Shown piece after piece: positions 46,150-56,151 of a stretch of 64,000 nucleotides of DNA. The DNA is from an uncultured Bacteroidota bacterium (GTDB taxonomy: Bacteria; Bacteroidota; Bacteroidia; Flavobacteriales; Flavobacteriaceae). Below the pieces are notes generated by a model, which searched no databases, had not been told where the DNA came from, and saw nothing but the letters and a program-made list of their open reading frames with translations. The stretch's first letter is position 1. Each line of letters starts with the position of its first letter. The stretch covers positions 1-64,000 of the forward strand of contig CAIUWH010000034.1 of assembly GCA_903902795.1 (NCBI GenBank). Reading direction: 5' to 3'. Both the position numbers and the translations under genes were made by a program.

Positions 46150-47376
46150 TTAAGCTTTCTCTTTTTCAAATTTGGAAATCACTTCTTCGTAATACGCATA
46201 CGTTGTTTTAGCAATCGATTCCCAACTAAAAATATTCAGCACGCGTTGTCTTCCCGCTTTTCCCATTTGATTTGCTAGGTTTTCATCATCTAACAAACGA
46301 TTGATTTTGGCTGCAAAACTTTTCTGGAATTCAACTGGGTTCTTCGGATTGAAATCGGTTCGTGATACACTTTCCAATTCAATCAAATAACCCGTTTCAC
46401 CTTCTATTATGATTTCAGGAATTCCGCCCACGGCACTGCCGACAACAGGAGTTTCGCACGACATCGCTTCCAAATTAATAATACCAAACGGTTCGTACAA
46501 AGATGGACACGCAAAAACCCGCGCGTGACTATACAATACTTTAATTTTTTCTCTCGGTAGCATTTCAGAAATCAAAATAACTCCGCTTCTTTTCGATTGT
46601 AGTTCGGCAATTAATTCTTCTGTTTCTTGAGCAATTTCAGGCGTATCGGGCGCGCCGGCACACAACACAATCTGACAATCTGCATTGAAGTAATGCGCCG
46701 CAGCAATCAGTTGTGAAATTCCTTTCTGACGTGTAATTCTTCCCACAAATAGCACAAACGGAATGTCGGGATCAATACCGTATTGGTGTAATAAATCGGT
46801 GTCAATCGTAGGTTTATAAAACTCCGGATCGATTCCGTTGTGAATCACAGTGACTTTTTCCGGATTGATTCCGTACGCTTCTACGACATCGGTTTTCATC
46901 TGCTGACTCACCGCAATAACGCCGTCTGCCGTGTTGTAGGCATGGTGTTCAATCCAACGTGAAAGAAAATAGCCATTGCCCAATTGCTCTACTTTCCACG
47001 GTCGGTGTGTTTCCAAACTGTGCGTCGTTAAAATAAGCGGCACTTGTAGCAACTCGCGCGAAAAGATTCCGGCCAAATGCGTATACCAAGTATGGCAATG
47101 AATGACATCGGCTTCTAAAGTATGCTGCGCCATTTCAACATTCCGACTCAAATTATGAAACATTTTGAGATGCGGATTCGAATCGTCTTCCATTTTGTTT
47201 AAAGACGACTGAATTCCGAGTACGTGCATCGCATCGGTTTGCTCTGATTGATTCCCGAAGCAACGCACTTCAACCTGACCTAATCGCGCTAACTCCTGAC
47301 TTAAAAAATCGATATGCACACCAGCGCCGCCGTAAATATTGGGTGGAAATTCATTCGAAAAAAGAGCTATTTTCAT
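46150..47376 (-). CDS. Glycogen synthase-like glycosyltransferase (GT4 type)
   Basis: MKIALFSNEFPPNIYGGAGVHIDFLSQELARLG; adjacent to glgC; PSLYEPFGIINLEAMSCETPVVGSAVGGIPE. Confidence 0.88.
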   Translation of the reverse strand: MKIALFSNEFPPNIYGGAGVHIDFLSQELARLGQVEVRCFGNQSEQTDAMHVLGIQSSLNKMEDDSNPHLKMFHNLSRNVEMAQHTLEADVIHCHTWYTHLAGIFSRELLQVPLILTTHSLETHRPWKVEQLGNGYFLSRWIEHHAYNTADGVIAVSQQMKTDVVEAYGINPEKVTVIHNGIDPEFYKPTIDTDLLHQYGIDPDIPFVLFVGRITRQKGISQLIAAAHYFNADCQIVLCAGAPDTPEIAQETEELIAELQSKRSGVILISEMLPREKIKVLYSHARVFACPSLYEPFGIINLEAMSCETPVVGSAVGGIPEIIIEGETGYLIELESVSRTDFNPKNPVEFQKSFAAKINRLLDDENLANQMGKAGRQRVLNIFSWESIAKTTYAYYEEVISKFEKEKA

Positions 47377-47511
47377 AGGATACACTTTGTTTGTTTTATG
47401 TATGTCATAAATGTATAAAAATATTTGACTTATTTTGTATTTACTATCCTATATAAAAACTCAACAAACGTTATTTTTTCATTAAGGAACTAGTTAAAAA
47501 AATAAATTACC

Positions 47512-47847
47512 ATGGGAGAACTTAATTGGATGGATTTTGAAAAAGTAGAAATGCGCGTGGGAACTGTTTTAGAAGCCAATGATTTCCACGATGCACGCAA
47601 ACCAGCCTATCAATTGATGATTGATTTTGGCAGTGAAATCGGCATCAAAAAATCATCGGCGCAGATTACCAAACGGTATCAAAAAGAGGATTTAATCGGA
47701 AAACAAATTATCGCCGTGGTCAATTTTCCTAAAAAGCAAATTGGAAAATTCATGAGTGAATGCTTGGTTTTGGGTTCGGTGAATGGTGATGAAGTTGTGC
47801 TTTTGACTTCAGATTTAAAAGTTGAAAATGGATTGCGAATTGCATAA
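47512..47847 (+). CDS. tRNA-binding domain protein (CsaA-like)
   Basis: VEMRVGTVLEANDFHDARKPAYQLMIDFGSEIGIKKSSAQIT. Confidence 0.9.
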   Translation: MGELNWMDFEKVEMRVGTVLEANDFHDARKPAYQLMIDFGSEIGIKKSSAQITKRYQKEDLIGKQIIAVVNFPKKQIGKFMSECLVLGSVNGDEVVLLTSDLKVENGLRIA

Positions 47848-47876
47848 AAAAATCCGCCTTGATAGACGGATTTGTA
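47848..47876. terminator. Intrinsic terminator (possibly bidirectional)
   Basis: aaatccgccttgatagacggattt. Confidence 0.65.
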
Positions 47877-47877
47877 A

Positions 47878-48084
47878 TTATTGTTTTTTTGTTTTTCTTT
47901 CTTTAAGTGCTTTCGCGATTCCATAGCCGTTTAAAGCAAGCATAAGAATATATAGCAAAGAAAGCATTATTGCAGGTAAATCACCCTGTAGTAATTTTTC
48001 AATCTTTTCGGATAGTAACCATAGCCAAAATAAAGAAAGAATTGAGTTGATTAGAATTTTATTGGTGATCAATTTATTTAGCAT
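47878..48084 (-). CDS. Small membrane protein
   Basis: Two hydrophobic segments; 68 aa. Confidence 0.5.
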   Translation of the reverse strand: MLNKLITNKILINSILSLFWLWLLSEKIEKLLQGDLPAIMLSLLYILMLALNGYGIAKALKERKTKKQ

Positions 48085-48089
48085 GCTGA

Positions 48090-48467
48090 TTAAATATCAT
48101 CAAAATCAACATCCGTAAAACTCTTTTCTGAAGAGGTCGTTTCAGTCGTGTTTTCCGCTGCATATTCTCTTTTAAAATCTTTTTGGTGGCGTTCTGAAAT
48201 CACTTCTTCTCCTTTGTTATTCAATACAAACGAAGTCATTTCGTTTAATATTTCAGCAAATGCAGCAAAATCTTCTTTGTATAAATATATTTTGTGTTTT
48301 TTGAAGTGAAACGAGCCATCTTCTTCGGTAAATTTTTTGCTTTCAGTAATCGTTATGTAGTAATCTTCCGCCTTTGTAGCTCTAACATCAAAAAAATAAG
48401 TTCTTCTTCCGGCTCTTAGTACTTTAGAAAAAATTTCGTCTTTTTCTAACATATCGTTTTCTCTCAT
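48090..48467 (-). CDS. PUR-alpha-like DNA/RNA-binding protein (DUF3276)
   Basis: EIFSKVLRAGRRTYFFDVRATKAEDYYITITESKK. Confidence 0.9.
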   Translation of the reverse strand: MRENDMLEKDEIFSKVLRAGRRTYFFDVRATKAEDYYITITESKKFTEEDGSFHFKKHKIYLYKEDFAAFAEILNEMTSFVLNNKGEEVISERHQKDFKREYAAENTTETTSSEKSFTDVDFDDI

Positions 48468-48539
48468 AGTGGTTGAATCAAATTAAAGTTGTTTGTTTAC
48501 CATCCAAAAATGGTAAAAAAAAAGTTACAAAACAAGTCT

Positions 48540-50303
48540 TTATTCGACTTCTTTCTCAGAAAGTTGTTTGAAATAAAGTTCCTTATAATAACCTTCGACG
48601 TTTATAAGTTGATTATGAGAACCTTGTTGAATAATTTCACCTTCTTCTAAAATAATAATTTGATCTGCATTTTTTGCAGAAGACACACGATGACTTACAA
48701 TGATAGTAGTTTTGTTTTTAGAAATATCTAATAAATTGTTTAGAATTTGCTCTTCGGTTTCGGTGTCGACCGCTGATAAACAGTCGTCTAACAAAAGTAT
48801 GTCTGGATTTTTGATGATGGCTCGAGCAATTGAAACCCGCTGTTTCTGTCCACCCGACAATGTAATGCCACGTTCGCCCAATATGGTTTCGTACTGCTGT
48901 GAGAAATCGATGATGTTGTTGTGTACTGCTGCTTTTTTTGCTGCTTCAATTACTTCTTCATCGGTAGCGTTTTCTTTGCCAAATTTGATGTTGTTTTTAA
49001 TGGAGTCTGAAAATAGAAAAGCATCTTGTGGCACAATGCCGATGCTGTTTCTCAAGTCGTATAAATTGACTTTAGAAAGTGGCGTGCCATCCATCGTAAC
49101 GCTTCCTTTTTGCACCTCATACAGACGAGTAAGCAAAGAAAGTATAGTTGATTTTCCTGATCCCGTTTTTCCGAGAACTGCTAATGTTTCTCCCTTATTC
49201 ACTTTAAAAGAAATGTCTTTCAGAGCGGTGATGTTGGTGTCTTCGTAGGTAAATGAAACATTTTTGAATTCGATTTCACCCTGAATAGGCGTGCTCGTTT
49301 CGGCGTTGTTTTTGATATCGGGTTCTGTTTTCAAAAATTCGTTAATACGTGTTTGAGATGCTTCGGCCTCTTGTATCAACGATGAAACCCAGCCAATAGA
49401 GGTTACTGGCCAGTTAAGCATGTTTACATACAATATAAATTTAGCAATAACTCCAATGTTAGCTACAGCAGGATCGTTATTGATGTACATTGATCCGCCA
49501 ACATAGATTACAATCAGATTGCTCAATCCGATTAATCCCAAAATCAGCGGAATAAATAAGGTCTGAATTTTTGCCAAACTCATACTTTTATTTTTGCTTT
49601 CCTGCGCCAATTGGGCGAGTTTCTGATTCTGATTTTTTTCTAAAGCATAGGCTTTAACGACTCTAATTCCGGAAAAAACTTCTTGCGAAAACGAAGATAC
49701 GGTCGATAAATTTTCTTGGAAAAGCGTACTTCTTTTGTTGATTTCTTTACTGACTTTGTAAATCAAATAGGATAAGAAAGGCAGTGGAAGTAAGGTGTAA
49801 AAGGTAAGTTTGGGCGAGATTGAATACATATAAATAATCACTACTGCAAAACGGATGACGGTATTGATGGTATACATCACCGCTGGACCAACATACATGC
49901 GTACTTTTGCCACATCTTCGGTAATCCGACTCATTAAGTCACCTGTACGGTTTCGTTTGTAGAAATTTTGAGTCAGCACTTCGTAGTGCTTGAAGATTTC
50001 GTTCTTAAGATTAAATTCGATGTGGCGCGACATCACAATTAATGTTTGACGCATCAAAAAAGTCAAAAATCCTGCAATCAAGGTAGTGCCAATAATGAGT
50101 AAAATATTAGAAAGTAATTCGGCTTGTATGACCTCGCGACTTACCTGATTCTTACTGAACTTATCGATGGCTTCAAACGACTTTCCGATCAATTCGGGTG
50201 TGAATAGCGAAAAAATTTGTGCAACTATTGTGATGATAATTCCTAGTAGAAAGCGGTATTTGTATTTTACAAAATATTTATTTAAGTACTGAAGTTCTTT
50301 CAT
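48540..50303 (-). CDS. ABC transporter, fused permease/ATPase (MsbA/MdlB type)
   Basis: TM region; LGKTGSGKSTILSLLTR; LSGGQKQRVSIARAI; ILLLDDCLSAVD. Confidence 0.95.
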   Translation of the reverse strand: MKELQYLNKYFVKYKYRFLLGIIITIVAQIFSLFTPELIGKSFEAIDKFSKNQVSREVIQAELLSNILLIIGTTLIAGFLTFLMRQTLIVMSRHIEFNLKNEIFKHYEVLTQNFYKRNRTGDLMSRITEDVAKVRMYVGPAVMYTINTVIRFAVVIIYMYSISPKLTFYTLLPLPFLSYLIYKVSKEINKRSTLFQENLSTVSSFSQEVFSGIRVVKAYALEKNQNQKLAQLAQESKNKSMSLAKIQTLFIPLILGLIGLSNLIVIYVGGSMYINNDPAVANIGVIAKFILYVNMLNWPVTSIGWVSSLIQEAEASQTRINEFLKTEPDIKNNAETSTPIQGEIEFKNVSFTYEDTNITALKDISFKVNKGETLAVLGKTGSGKSTILSLLTRLYEVQKGSVTMDGTPLSKVNLYDLRNSIGIVPQDAFLFSDSIKNNIKFGKENATDEEVIEAAKKAAVHNNIIDFSQQYETILGERGITLSGGQKQRVSIARAIIKNPDILLLDDCLSAVDTETEEQILNNLLDISKNKTTIIVSHRVSSAKNADQIIILEEGEIIQQGSHNQLINVEGYYKELYFKQLSEKEVE

Positions 50304-50495
50304 TTATTTTGATCCTATAGATGCAAATCATCAATTTATATGTTAAAAATATATCAAAACAGCATTTAATATATTCGCAGTAAAAATAAATTTTATTAAC
50401 AAATTACTAATTTATTATACAAAAAGCGAATTATTTTGAATAATAAGTTAAATTTGCGACGACTTGTTGATAAAGTCGTAACTCAATTCTTTTTT

Positions 50496-51599
50496 ATGAC
50501 CACAGAAATCACTTCAGTAAGAGAGCTTCAGAAAATGGATCCCGTTTTTGGCCAGTTATCATTTGACAATCACGAGCAAATTGTTTTTTGCAACGACAAA
50601 GATACAGGTTTAAAGGCAATTATTGGTATCCATAATACGGTTTTAGGACCAGCTTTGGGCGGTACGCGAATGTGGAATTACGATAACGAATGGGAAGCAC
50701 TTAACGATGTGTTGCGATTGTCTCGAGGGATGACCTACAAATCGGCGATTTCCGGATTGGATTTAGGTGGAGGAAAAGCAGTTATCATTGGTGATGCCAA
50801 AACTCAGAAAACACCTGAATTGATGAAGAAGTTTGGCGAGTTTGTTCATTCGCTATCAGGTAAATACATCACCGCTGAAGATGTGGGTATGGTTACGGCA
50901 GATATGGATATTGTTCGAGAAGTAACTCCCTATGTAACTGGAATTTCTGAATCGCTTGGTGGCTCCGGAAATCCTTCTCCTGTTACCGCTTATGGCGTGT
51001 TCATGGGCATGAAAGCTGCAGCTAAATTTCAATTTGGCTCCGATAATTTAGAAGGCAAAAAGGTATTAGTTCAAGGAATTGGTCATGTAGGCGAAACCCT
51101 AGTACAACATTTAACTAACGAAGGTGCATTGGTACTAATTACCGACATTAATGAATCGCGTCTGGAAGAAGTTAGCAAAAAATATGGTGCTACTATTTTT
51201 AGAGATGACTTATATCAGGCTGATGTTGATATTTACGCGCCTTGTGCTTTAGGAGCGACAATTAACGACGAAACGGTATATAAAATAAAAGCGAAAGTCA
51301 TTGCTGGTGCAGCCAATAATCAATTGGCTGATGAAAATATACATGGCCCGATTTTGTTGGAAAGAGGAATTGTTTATGCACCCGATTTTTTAATTAACGC
51401 AGGTGGAATCATTAACGTTTATGGCGAAATTGCGCACTATGATAAAGCCGAAGCATTACGAAGAACTGAAAATATTTACAATACTACACTTGAGATTTTT
51501 GACTACGCCATTAAAAATAAGATGACCAATCAAAAGGCTGCCATGGCCATTGCTCAAAATAGAATTGACCAAAGAAAAAAAGAAAACGAGAAACGATAA
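50496..51599 (+). CDS. Glu/Leu/Phe/Val dehydrogenase (leucine dehydrogenase-like)
   Basis: HNTVLGPALGGTRMW, LSRGMTYKSAISGLDLGGGKAVI, VQGIGHVGETLVQHL. Confidence 0.93.
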   Translation: MTTEITSVRELQKMDPVFGQLSFDNHEQIVFCNDKDTGLKAIIGIHNTVLGPALGGTRMWNYDNEWEALNDVLRLSRGMTYKSAISGLDLGGGKAVIIGDAKTQKTPELMKKFGEFVHSLSGKYITAEDVGMVTADMDIVREVTPYVTGISESLGGSGNPSPVTAYGVFMGMKAAAKFQFGSDNLEGKKVLVQGIGHVGETLVQHLTNEGALVLITDINESRLEEVSKKYGATIFRDDLYQADVDIYAPCALGATINDETVYKIKAKVIAGAANNQLADENIHGPILLERGIVYAPDFLINAGGIINVYGEIAHYDKAEALRRTENIYNTTLEIFDYAIKNKMTNQKAAMAIAQNRIDQRKKENEKR

Positions 51600-51619
51600 G
51601 ACGTTTTAAAAAATAGTAT

Positions 51620-51658
51620 TATTTTTGCGGAGCGAAAGATTCATCTTTCGCTCTTTTA
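51620..51658 (+). promoter_or_regulatory. -7 element TATTTTTG followed immediately by a perfect 11-bp hairpin (nusB leader / terminator)
   Basis: TATTTTTG 51620-51627; gagcgaaagat-tc-atctttcgctc 51630-51653 then tttt. Confidence 0.65.
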
Positions 51659-51678
51659 ATAAAAAAAAGTTCTTACCC

Positions 51679-52620
51679 GTGTTAAACAGAAGACATATTC
51701 GTATTAAAGTGATGCAGACTATTTATGCAATGCATCAAAAAGGTTCAGACAGTATTGAAAAAGAAGAAAAATTCTTGCTTTCGAGTATTGAAAATTTAAT
51801 GGATTTGTACCTTATTATTTTGTCTTCATTAATTGAATTGACTCAAAAAGAACTTGAGTACATTGACGCATCTAAAAAGAAGCATTTAGCAACGGCCGCC
51901 GAGCGAAATCCCAATTTAAAGTTTACCGAAAATCAAGTGTTGCAGTTGCTGAAATCAAGTAAATCAATTCAGGCAGCGCTAGATACCAGAAAAATTAATA
52001 ATTGGAGTGCTAATGACGACACCATTTTACTATTGCTTCAAGATGTGAAGCAGAGTAAAGTGTATCTCGATTATATGAACGATAAAGTTTCGTCCTTTGA
52101 ATTAGATAAGCAATTTGTGGCGGATTTATTTTCGGAAGTTATTGCGCCTAATGAAAAGCTGTATAACTATTTAGAAGACTATAAACTGACTTGGATTGAC
52201 GATATACCTGTAGTAAATACTCAGATTTTGAAGCAATTAAAACAGTTGACCGACAAATCAGAGTTTAGAGTTTCATCGTTATTTAAAGACGAGGAAGATA
52301 AAGAATTTGCGACGCTACTTTTCAAAAATACGGTTTTAAATGAAGTTGAATTGGCCAAAGAATATTTAGATAAGACTCCGAATTGGGATGTAGATCGTAT
52401 CGCAGAAATCGACACTATTTTACTAAAGATGGCTATTTGTGAATTGTTGAAATTTCCATCCGTGCCGGTAAAAGTGACGATTAACGAATTTTTAGAAATT
52501 GCGAAAGAGTATTCAACACCCAAAAGTAGTATTTTTATCAACGGAATTTTAGACAACTTAGTGAAAAGCTACCAATCGACCGGACGATTAAATAAATCGG
52601 GGAGAGGTTTATTAGAATAA
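51679..52620 (+). CDS. nusB: Transcription antitermination factor NusB (long Bacteroidota form), likely GTG start
   Basis: (V/M)LNRRHIRIKVMQTIYAMHQ; C-terminal KMAICELLKFPSVPVKVTINEFLEIAKEYSTPKSSIFINGILD. Confidence 0.93.
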   Translation: MLNRRHIRIKVMQTIYAMHQKGSDSIEKEEKFLLSSIENLMDLYLIILSSLIELTQKELEYIDASKKKHLATAAERNPNLKFTENQVLQLLKSSKSIQAALDTRKINNWSANDDTILLLLQDVKQSKVYLDYMNDKVSSFELDKQFVADLFSEVIAPNEKLYNYLEDYKLTWIDDIPVVNTQILKQLKQLTDKSEFRVSSLFKDEEDKEFATLLFKNTVLNEVELAKEYLDKTPNWDVDRIAEIDTILLKMAICELLKFPSVPVKVTINEFLEIAKEYSTPKSSIFINGILDNLVKSYQSTGRLNKSGRGLLE

Positions 52621-52643
52621 ATAATTTTAAAAATGTATATACG

Positions 52644-53252
52644 ATGAACAAAACGAATTTTTACTTTTTAATGCTAACGGGATTAGTCCTTTTTTCAGGA
52701 TGTAAAAACACCGATGACGCTTCTTCAAAAATCGATGCGAACGCGCAAGAAATTGCGCCGGCTTCACCCGATGCTGCAGCACCTGTTGCTCAACCGACCA
52801 CGCCGACAAATAGTCAAGAAACCACGGCTTCTACAACTACCAACATGCCGGTATCGAATGCAAAAACTACAGAAATGGTTTTTAATAAGAAAGAGCATGA
52901 TTTTGGAACCATTACGCAAGGCGATAAAGTGAATTATACCTACACGTTTAAAAATACGGGAACCAACGATTTGATTATTTCTAGTGCAACGGGTTCATGC
53001 GGTTGTACTGTTCCAGAATATCCAAAAGAACCAATTAAACCTGGCAAATCGGGAAAAATGAAGGTTTCGTTCGATTCAACTGGAAAAACTGGACAACAAA
53101 GCAAAACCGTTACAGTGCGAGCCAATACGCCAACTGGAGTTGAAACATTGACTGTAAAAGCGAACATAAAAGGTGGAGATGTAACTATTTTACCAACCGC
53201 AACAACGGTAACGCCGATGCCATCATCAACCGGAGAAGCACCTAAAAACTAA
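52644..53252 (+). CDS. DUF1573 lipoprotein
   Basis: Lipobox LVLFSGCKN; HDFGTITQGDKVNYTYTFKNTGTNDLIISSATGSCGCTVPEYP. Confidence 0.92.
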   Translation: MNKTNFYFLMLTGLVLFSGCKNTDDASSKIDANAQEIAPASPDAAAPVAQPTTPTNSQETTASTTTNMPVSNAKTTEMVFNKKEHDFGTITQGDKVNYTYTFKNTGTNDLIISSATGSCGCTVPEYPKEPIKPGKSGKMKVSFDSTGKTGQQSKTVTVRANTPTGVETLTVKANIKGGDVTILPTATTVTPMPSSTGEAPKN

Positions 53253-53269
53253 CTAAATAAATATACAAA

Positions 53270-53545
53270 ATGGATCAATTTGGCGGTATTTTACCAATTT
53301 TACTAATTTTTGTTGTGATGTTTGTCTTTATGATTTTACCACAACAACGAAAAATAAAGAAAGAGAAAGAGTTCGAAACAGGTTTGAAAGTAGGCGACAA
53401 AATCATAACTAAAAGTGGTTTCCACGGAAAAGTAGCTGAATTGTCTGAAACTACAGCTGTCATCGAAACCATGTCGGGGAAAATGAAGATTGAAAAATCG
53501 GCTATTTCAATGGAATACAGTGTGGCTTTGAATAAGAAAGCATAA
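53270..53545 (+). CDS. yajC: Preprotein translocase subunit YajC
   Basis: FMILPQQRKIKKEKEFETGLKVGDKIITKSGFHGKV. Confidence 0.95.
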   Translation: MDQFGGILPILLIFVVMFVFMILPQQRKIKKEKEFETGLKVGDKIITKSGFHGKVAELSETTAVIETMSGKMKIEKSAISMEYSVALNKKA

Positions 53546-53571
53546 ACGGATAAATTCCAAAACAAAAAAAG

Positions 53572-53609
53572 AAAATCCCAAATTCTGATAAAGAGTTTGG
53601 GATTTTTTA
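53572..53609 (+). terminator. Intrinsic terminator after yajC
   Basis: aaaatcccaaattctgataaagagtttgggatttttta. Confidence 0.85.
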
Positions 53610-53810
53610 TTTGACTTTAAGTAAAATAAGGCAGAAGGCAGTAGCAGAAGGCAAAATTGCTATTTTAAGAAACTTGAAACCTAAGCCGAGACGCAAACGA
53701 ATTGTATCGTGCGTAGCGGAATAAAACAAGATTTATAGTATTCAGTGGTTAGTATTCAGTGTTCATTCTTTTCGCAGAACTATTGATTTTGTGCACGACG
53801 ATTGCCGATT

Positions 53811-53930
53811 AGCCCCGACCTGCCTGTCGGCAGACAGGTTGAGCAAGTATCCTTTTTTTATTCAAGCCATTTCGACTGCGCTCGATGTGACAAAAAAGAT
53901 ACTGCGTAAAGCGGGAATAAGGTTTACAAA
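53811..53930. repeat. Composite intergenic hairpin element (AGCCCCGA...TATCCTTTTTT...AAAAAAGATACTGCGTAAAGCGGGAATAAGG) carrying palindrome insert and TTTCGACTGCGCTCGATGTGAC loop
   Basis: agtatcctttttt pairs with aaaaaagatact; inserted sequences visible. Confidence 0.7.
53819..53838. repeat. 20-bp palindromic unit CCTGCCTGTCGGCAGACAGG
   Basis: Palindrome interrupting agccccga|ttgagc. Confidence 0.85.
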
Positions 53931-53956
53931 AAAGCCCAAGCCAATCGCTCCAAAAA

Positions 53957-55201
53957 TTAAAAACCTGCCGTCGCGGTTAATTCACAAATCTTCACAATCA
54001 CTTCGGTGGCTTTGACCATACTCTCCACGGGAACGTACTCGTATTTTCCGTGGAAATTGTGCCCGCCCGCAAAAATATTTGGGCACGGCAAACCTTTATA
54101 CGATAATTGTGAACCATCGGTTCCACCGCGAATCGGTTTGATGATGGGTGTGATTCCGAGTTCAAGCATCGCTTTTTCGGCTATGTCAACAATATGAAAA
54201 ACGGGTTCCACTTTTTCGCGCATGTTGAAGTACTGGTCTTTGATTTCAACCACGCAAATGTCTTCGCCAAATTGAGTTGCATAGTGGTCGTTGATTTTCT
54301 TGGCAATGGTGCCAATTTGCTGCTTTCTACCTTCGAAAAGCGATTTGTCGTGGTCGCGAATAATCAATTCCAAGACCGTTTCTTCAATACTACCTTTTAA
54401 CCCGTGTACGTGGTAAAACCCTTCGTAATCTTCGGTAGTTTCCGGAGTTTCATCAGCAGGTAAAGCGGCGATAAACTGACTCGCCAACAGCATTGAATTA
54501 ATCATTTTTCCTTTGGCATAACCGGGATGTACGCTTTTTCCTTTTAAGGTAATTTTTGCGCCTGCAGCATTGAAATTTTCGTATTCAAGTTCGCCAATCT
54601 GACTTCCGTCCATCGTGTACGCCCATTGGCAACCGAATTTTTCAACGTCAAATTTATGTGCGCCACGACCAATTTCTTCATCAGGTGTAAATCCGATGCG
54701 TATTTTGCCGTGTTTGATTTCTGGATGCTGAATGAGGTATTCCATCGCCGACATGATTTCGGTTATTCCAGCCTTATCGTCGGCACCCAAAAGTGTCAAA
54801 CCATCGGTTGTGATGAGCGTCTGACCTTTGTATAATAATAAATCATCAAAATAATTAGGAGATAAAATGATGTTGTGTTCGGCATTCAATACGATGTCTT
54901 TCCCATCGTAATTTTCGATGATTTGCGGATTGACATTCGCTCCCGTAAAATCAGGTGTTGTATCAAAATGCGATACAAACCCGATGGTTGGAACGTCATG
55001 GTCAACATTGCTTGGCAAAGTCGCCATGATGTAAGCATTTTCGTCGATGGTCACGTCTTGCATGCCCATAGCCTTAAGTTCTTCGACTAATTTATTCGCC
55101 AAATCCCATTGTTTGGCTGTACTTGGAGTGGTATCTGAGTTTGGATCCGATTCGGTATCGATGGTTACGTAGCTGATAAAGCGCTTGATAATTTCTTGCA
55201 T
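53957..55201 (-). CDS. pepT: Peptidase T (tripeptide aminopeptidase)
   Basis: [32 protein letters not shown]-like, [39 protein letters not shown]. Confidence 0.96.
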   Translation of the reverse strand: MQEIIKRFISYVTIDTESDPNSDTTPSTAKQWDLANKLVEELKAMGMQDVTIDENAYIMATLPSNVDHDVPTIGFVSHFDTTPDFTGANVNPQIIENYDGKDIVLNAEHNIILSPNYFDDLLLYKGQTLITTDGLTLLGADDKAGITEIMSAMEYLIQHPEIKHGKIRIGFTPDEEIGRGAHKFDVEKFGCQWAYTMDGSQIGELEYENFNAAGAKITLKGKSVHPGYAKGKMINSMLLASQFIAALPADETPETTEDYEGFYHVHGLKGSIEETVLELIIRDHDKSLFEGRKQQIGTIAKKINDHYATQFGEDICVVEIKDQYFNMREKVEPVFHIVDIAEKAMLELGITPIIKPIRGGTDGSQLSYKGLPCPNIFAGGHNFHGKYEYVPVESMVKATEVIVKICELTATAGF

Positions 55202-55241
55202 TTTGATTTATTTTTTACAAATATAAAATAGAATAGTTTTG

Positions 55242-56030
55242 TTATTGTCTTCTAAAATCTCTTTTTGTTGCTTCAGTTTTTTTAAAATCGGGTTTTGGCA
55301 AACTCGCTTCTTCGGTTTTGCTTGAAGGTTCGATGAGTTGATTGAGTTGCGTAATTTCTGAAGAAGTCAGTTCGCGGTAACGACCAACGGCAACATCTAA
55401 GGATATATTGATGATTCGAACCCGTTTCAAAGCCGTAACTTCGTACCCTAAATACTCGCACATTCGTCGAATTTGACGGTTTAAACCCTGCGTTAATATG
55501 ATTTTAAACGTGTCTTTACTGAGTTGTTCCACATAACATTTTCGGGTCACGGTATCCAAAATCGGCACACCATTTCCCATGCGTTGTATGAATCGGTAGG
55601 TAATCGTTTTGTTGACTTTTACAACATATTCTTTTTCGTGGTTGTTGCGTGCGCGAAGAATTTTGTTGACAATATCGCCGTCGTTGGTCATAAAAATGAG
55701 ACCTTCGCTGGCTTTATCCAAACGACCAATAGGGAAAATACGCTCGGGATAATTGATGTAATCAACAATGTTATTTCGAACCGTTAAATTGGTCGTACAT
55801 TCGATTCCGACTGGTTTATTAAAAGCCAAATAAATGTGGTTGTCTTTTCTTTCTCGTATGAGTTTTCCGTCTACGCGGATTTCATCGTTAATCGAAACTT
55901 TTGTGCCCATTTCTGGAACTTTTCCATTAATCGTAACGCGTCCGGCATCGATGAGTTTATCGGCTTCGCGTCGCGAACAAAAGCCAGTTTCCGATAAAAA
56001 TTTATTGATGCGAATGAGTGGTTCTTCCAT
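55242..56030 (-). CDS. rluF: 23S rRNA pseudouridine synthase RluF-like
   Basis: S4 domain RINKFLSETGFCSRREADKLI; FPIGRLDKASEGLIFMTNDGD; GLNRQIRRMCEYLGYEV. Confidence 0.92.
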   Translation of the reverse strand: MEEPLIRINKFLSETGFCSRREADKLIDAGRVTINGKVPEMGTKVSINDEIRVDGKLIRERKDNHIYLAFNKPVGIECTTNLTVRNNIVDYINYPERIFPIGRLDKASEGLIFMTNDGDIVNKILRARNNHEKEYVVKVNKTITYRFIQRMGNGVPILDTVTRKCYVEQLSKDTFKIILTQGLNRQIRRMCEYLGYEVTALKRVRIINISLDVAVGRYRELTSSEITQLNQLIEPSSKTEEASLPKPDFKKTEATKRDFRRQ

Positions 56031-56151
56031 ACTGCAAAGGTAAATTTATTTATTAATTTTAACTCAATCAAACGAGGTATTCTGTGTGAATCGAAATAAT
56101 TTGTAAATTGCACAAAATTGTTTGATTTAAAATGTTTTTAAATAAATTGCG

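Noticed and set aside
45629-46278. Several 70-150 aa ORFs in 45629-46278
   Set aside because: They arise from the dispersed repeat block and antisense of glgC/glycogen synthase.
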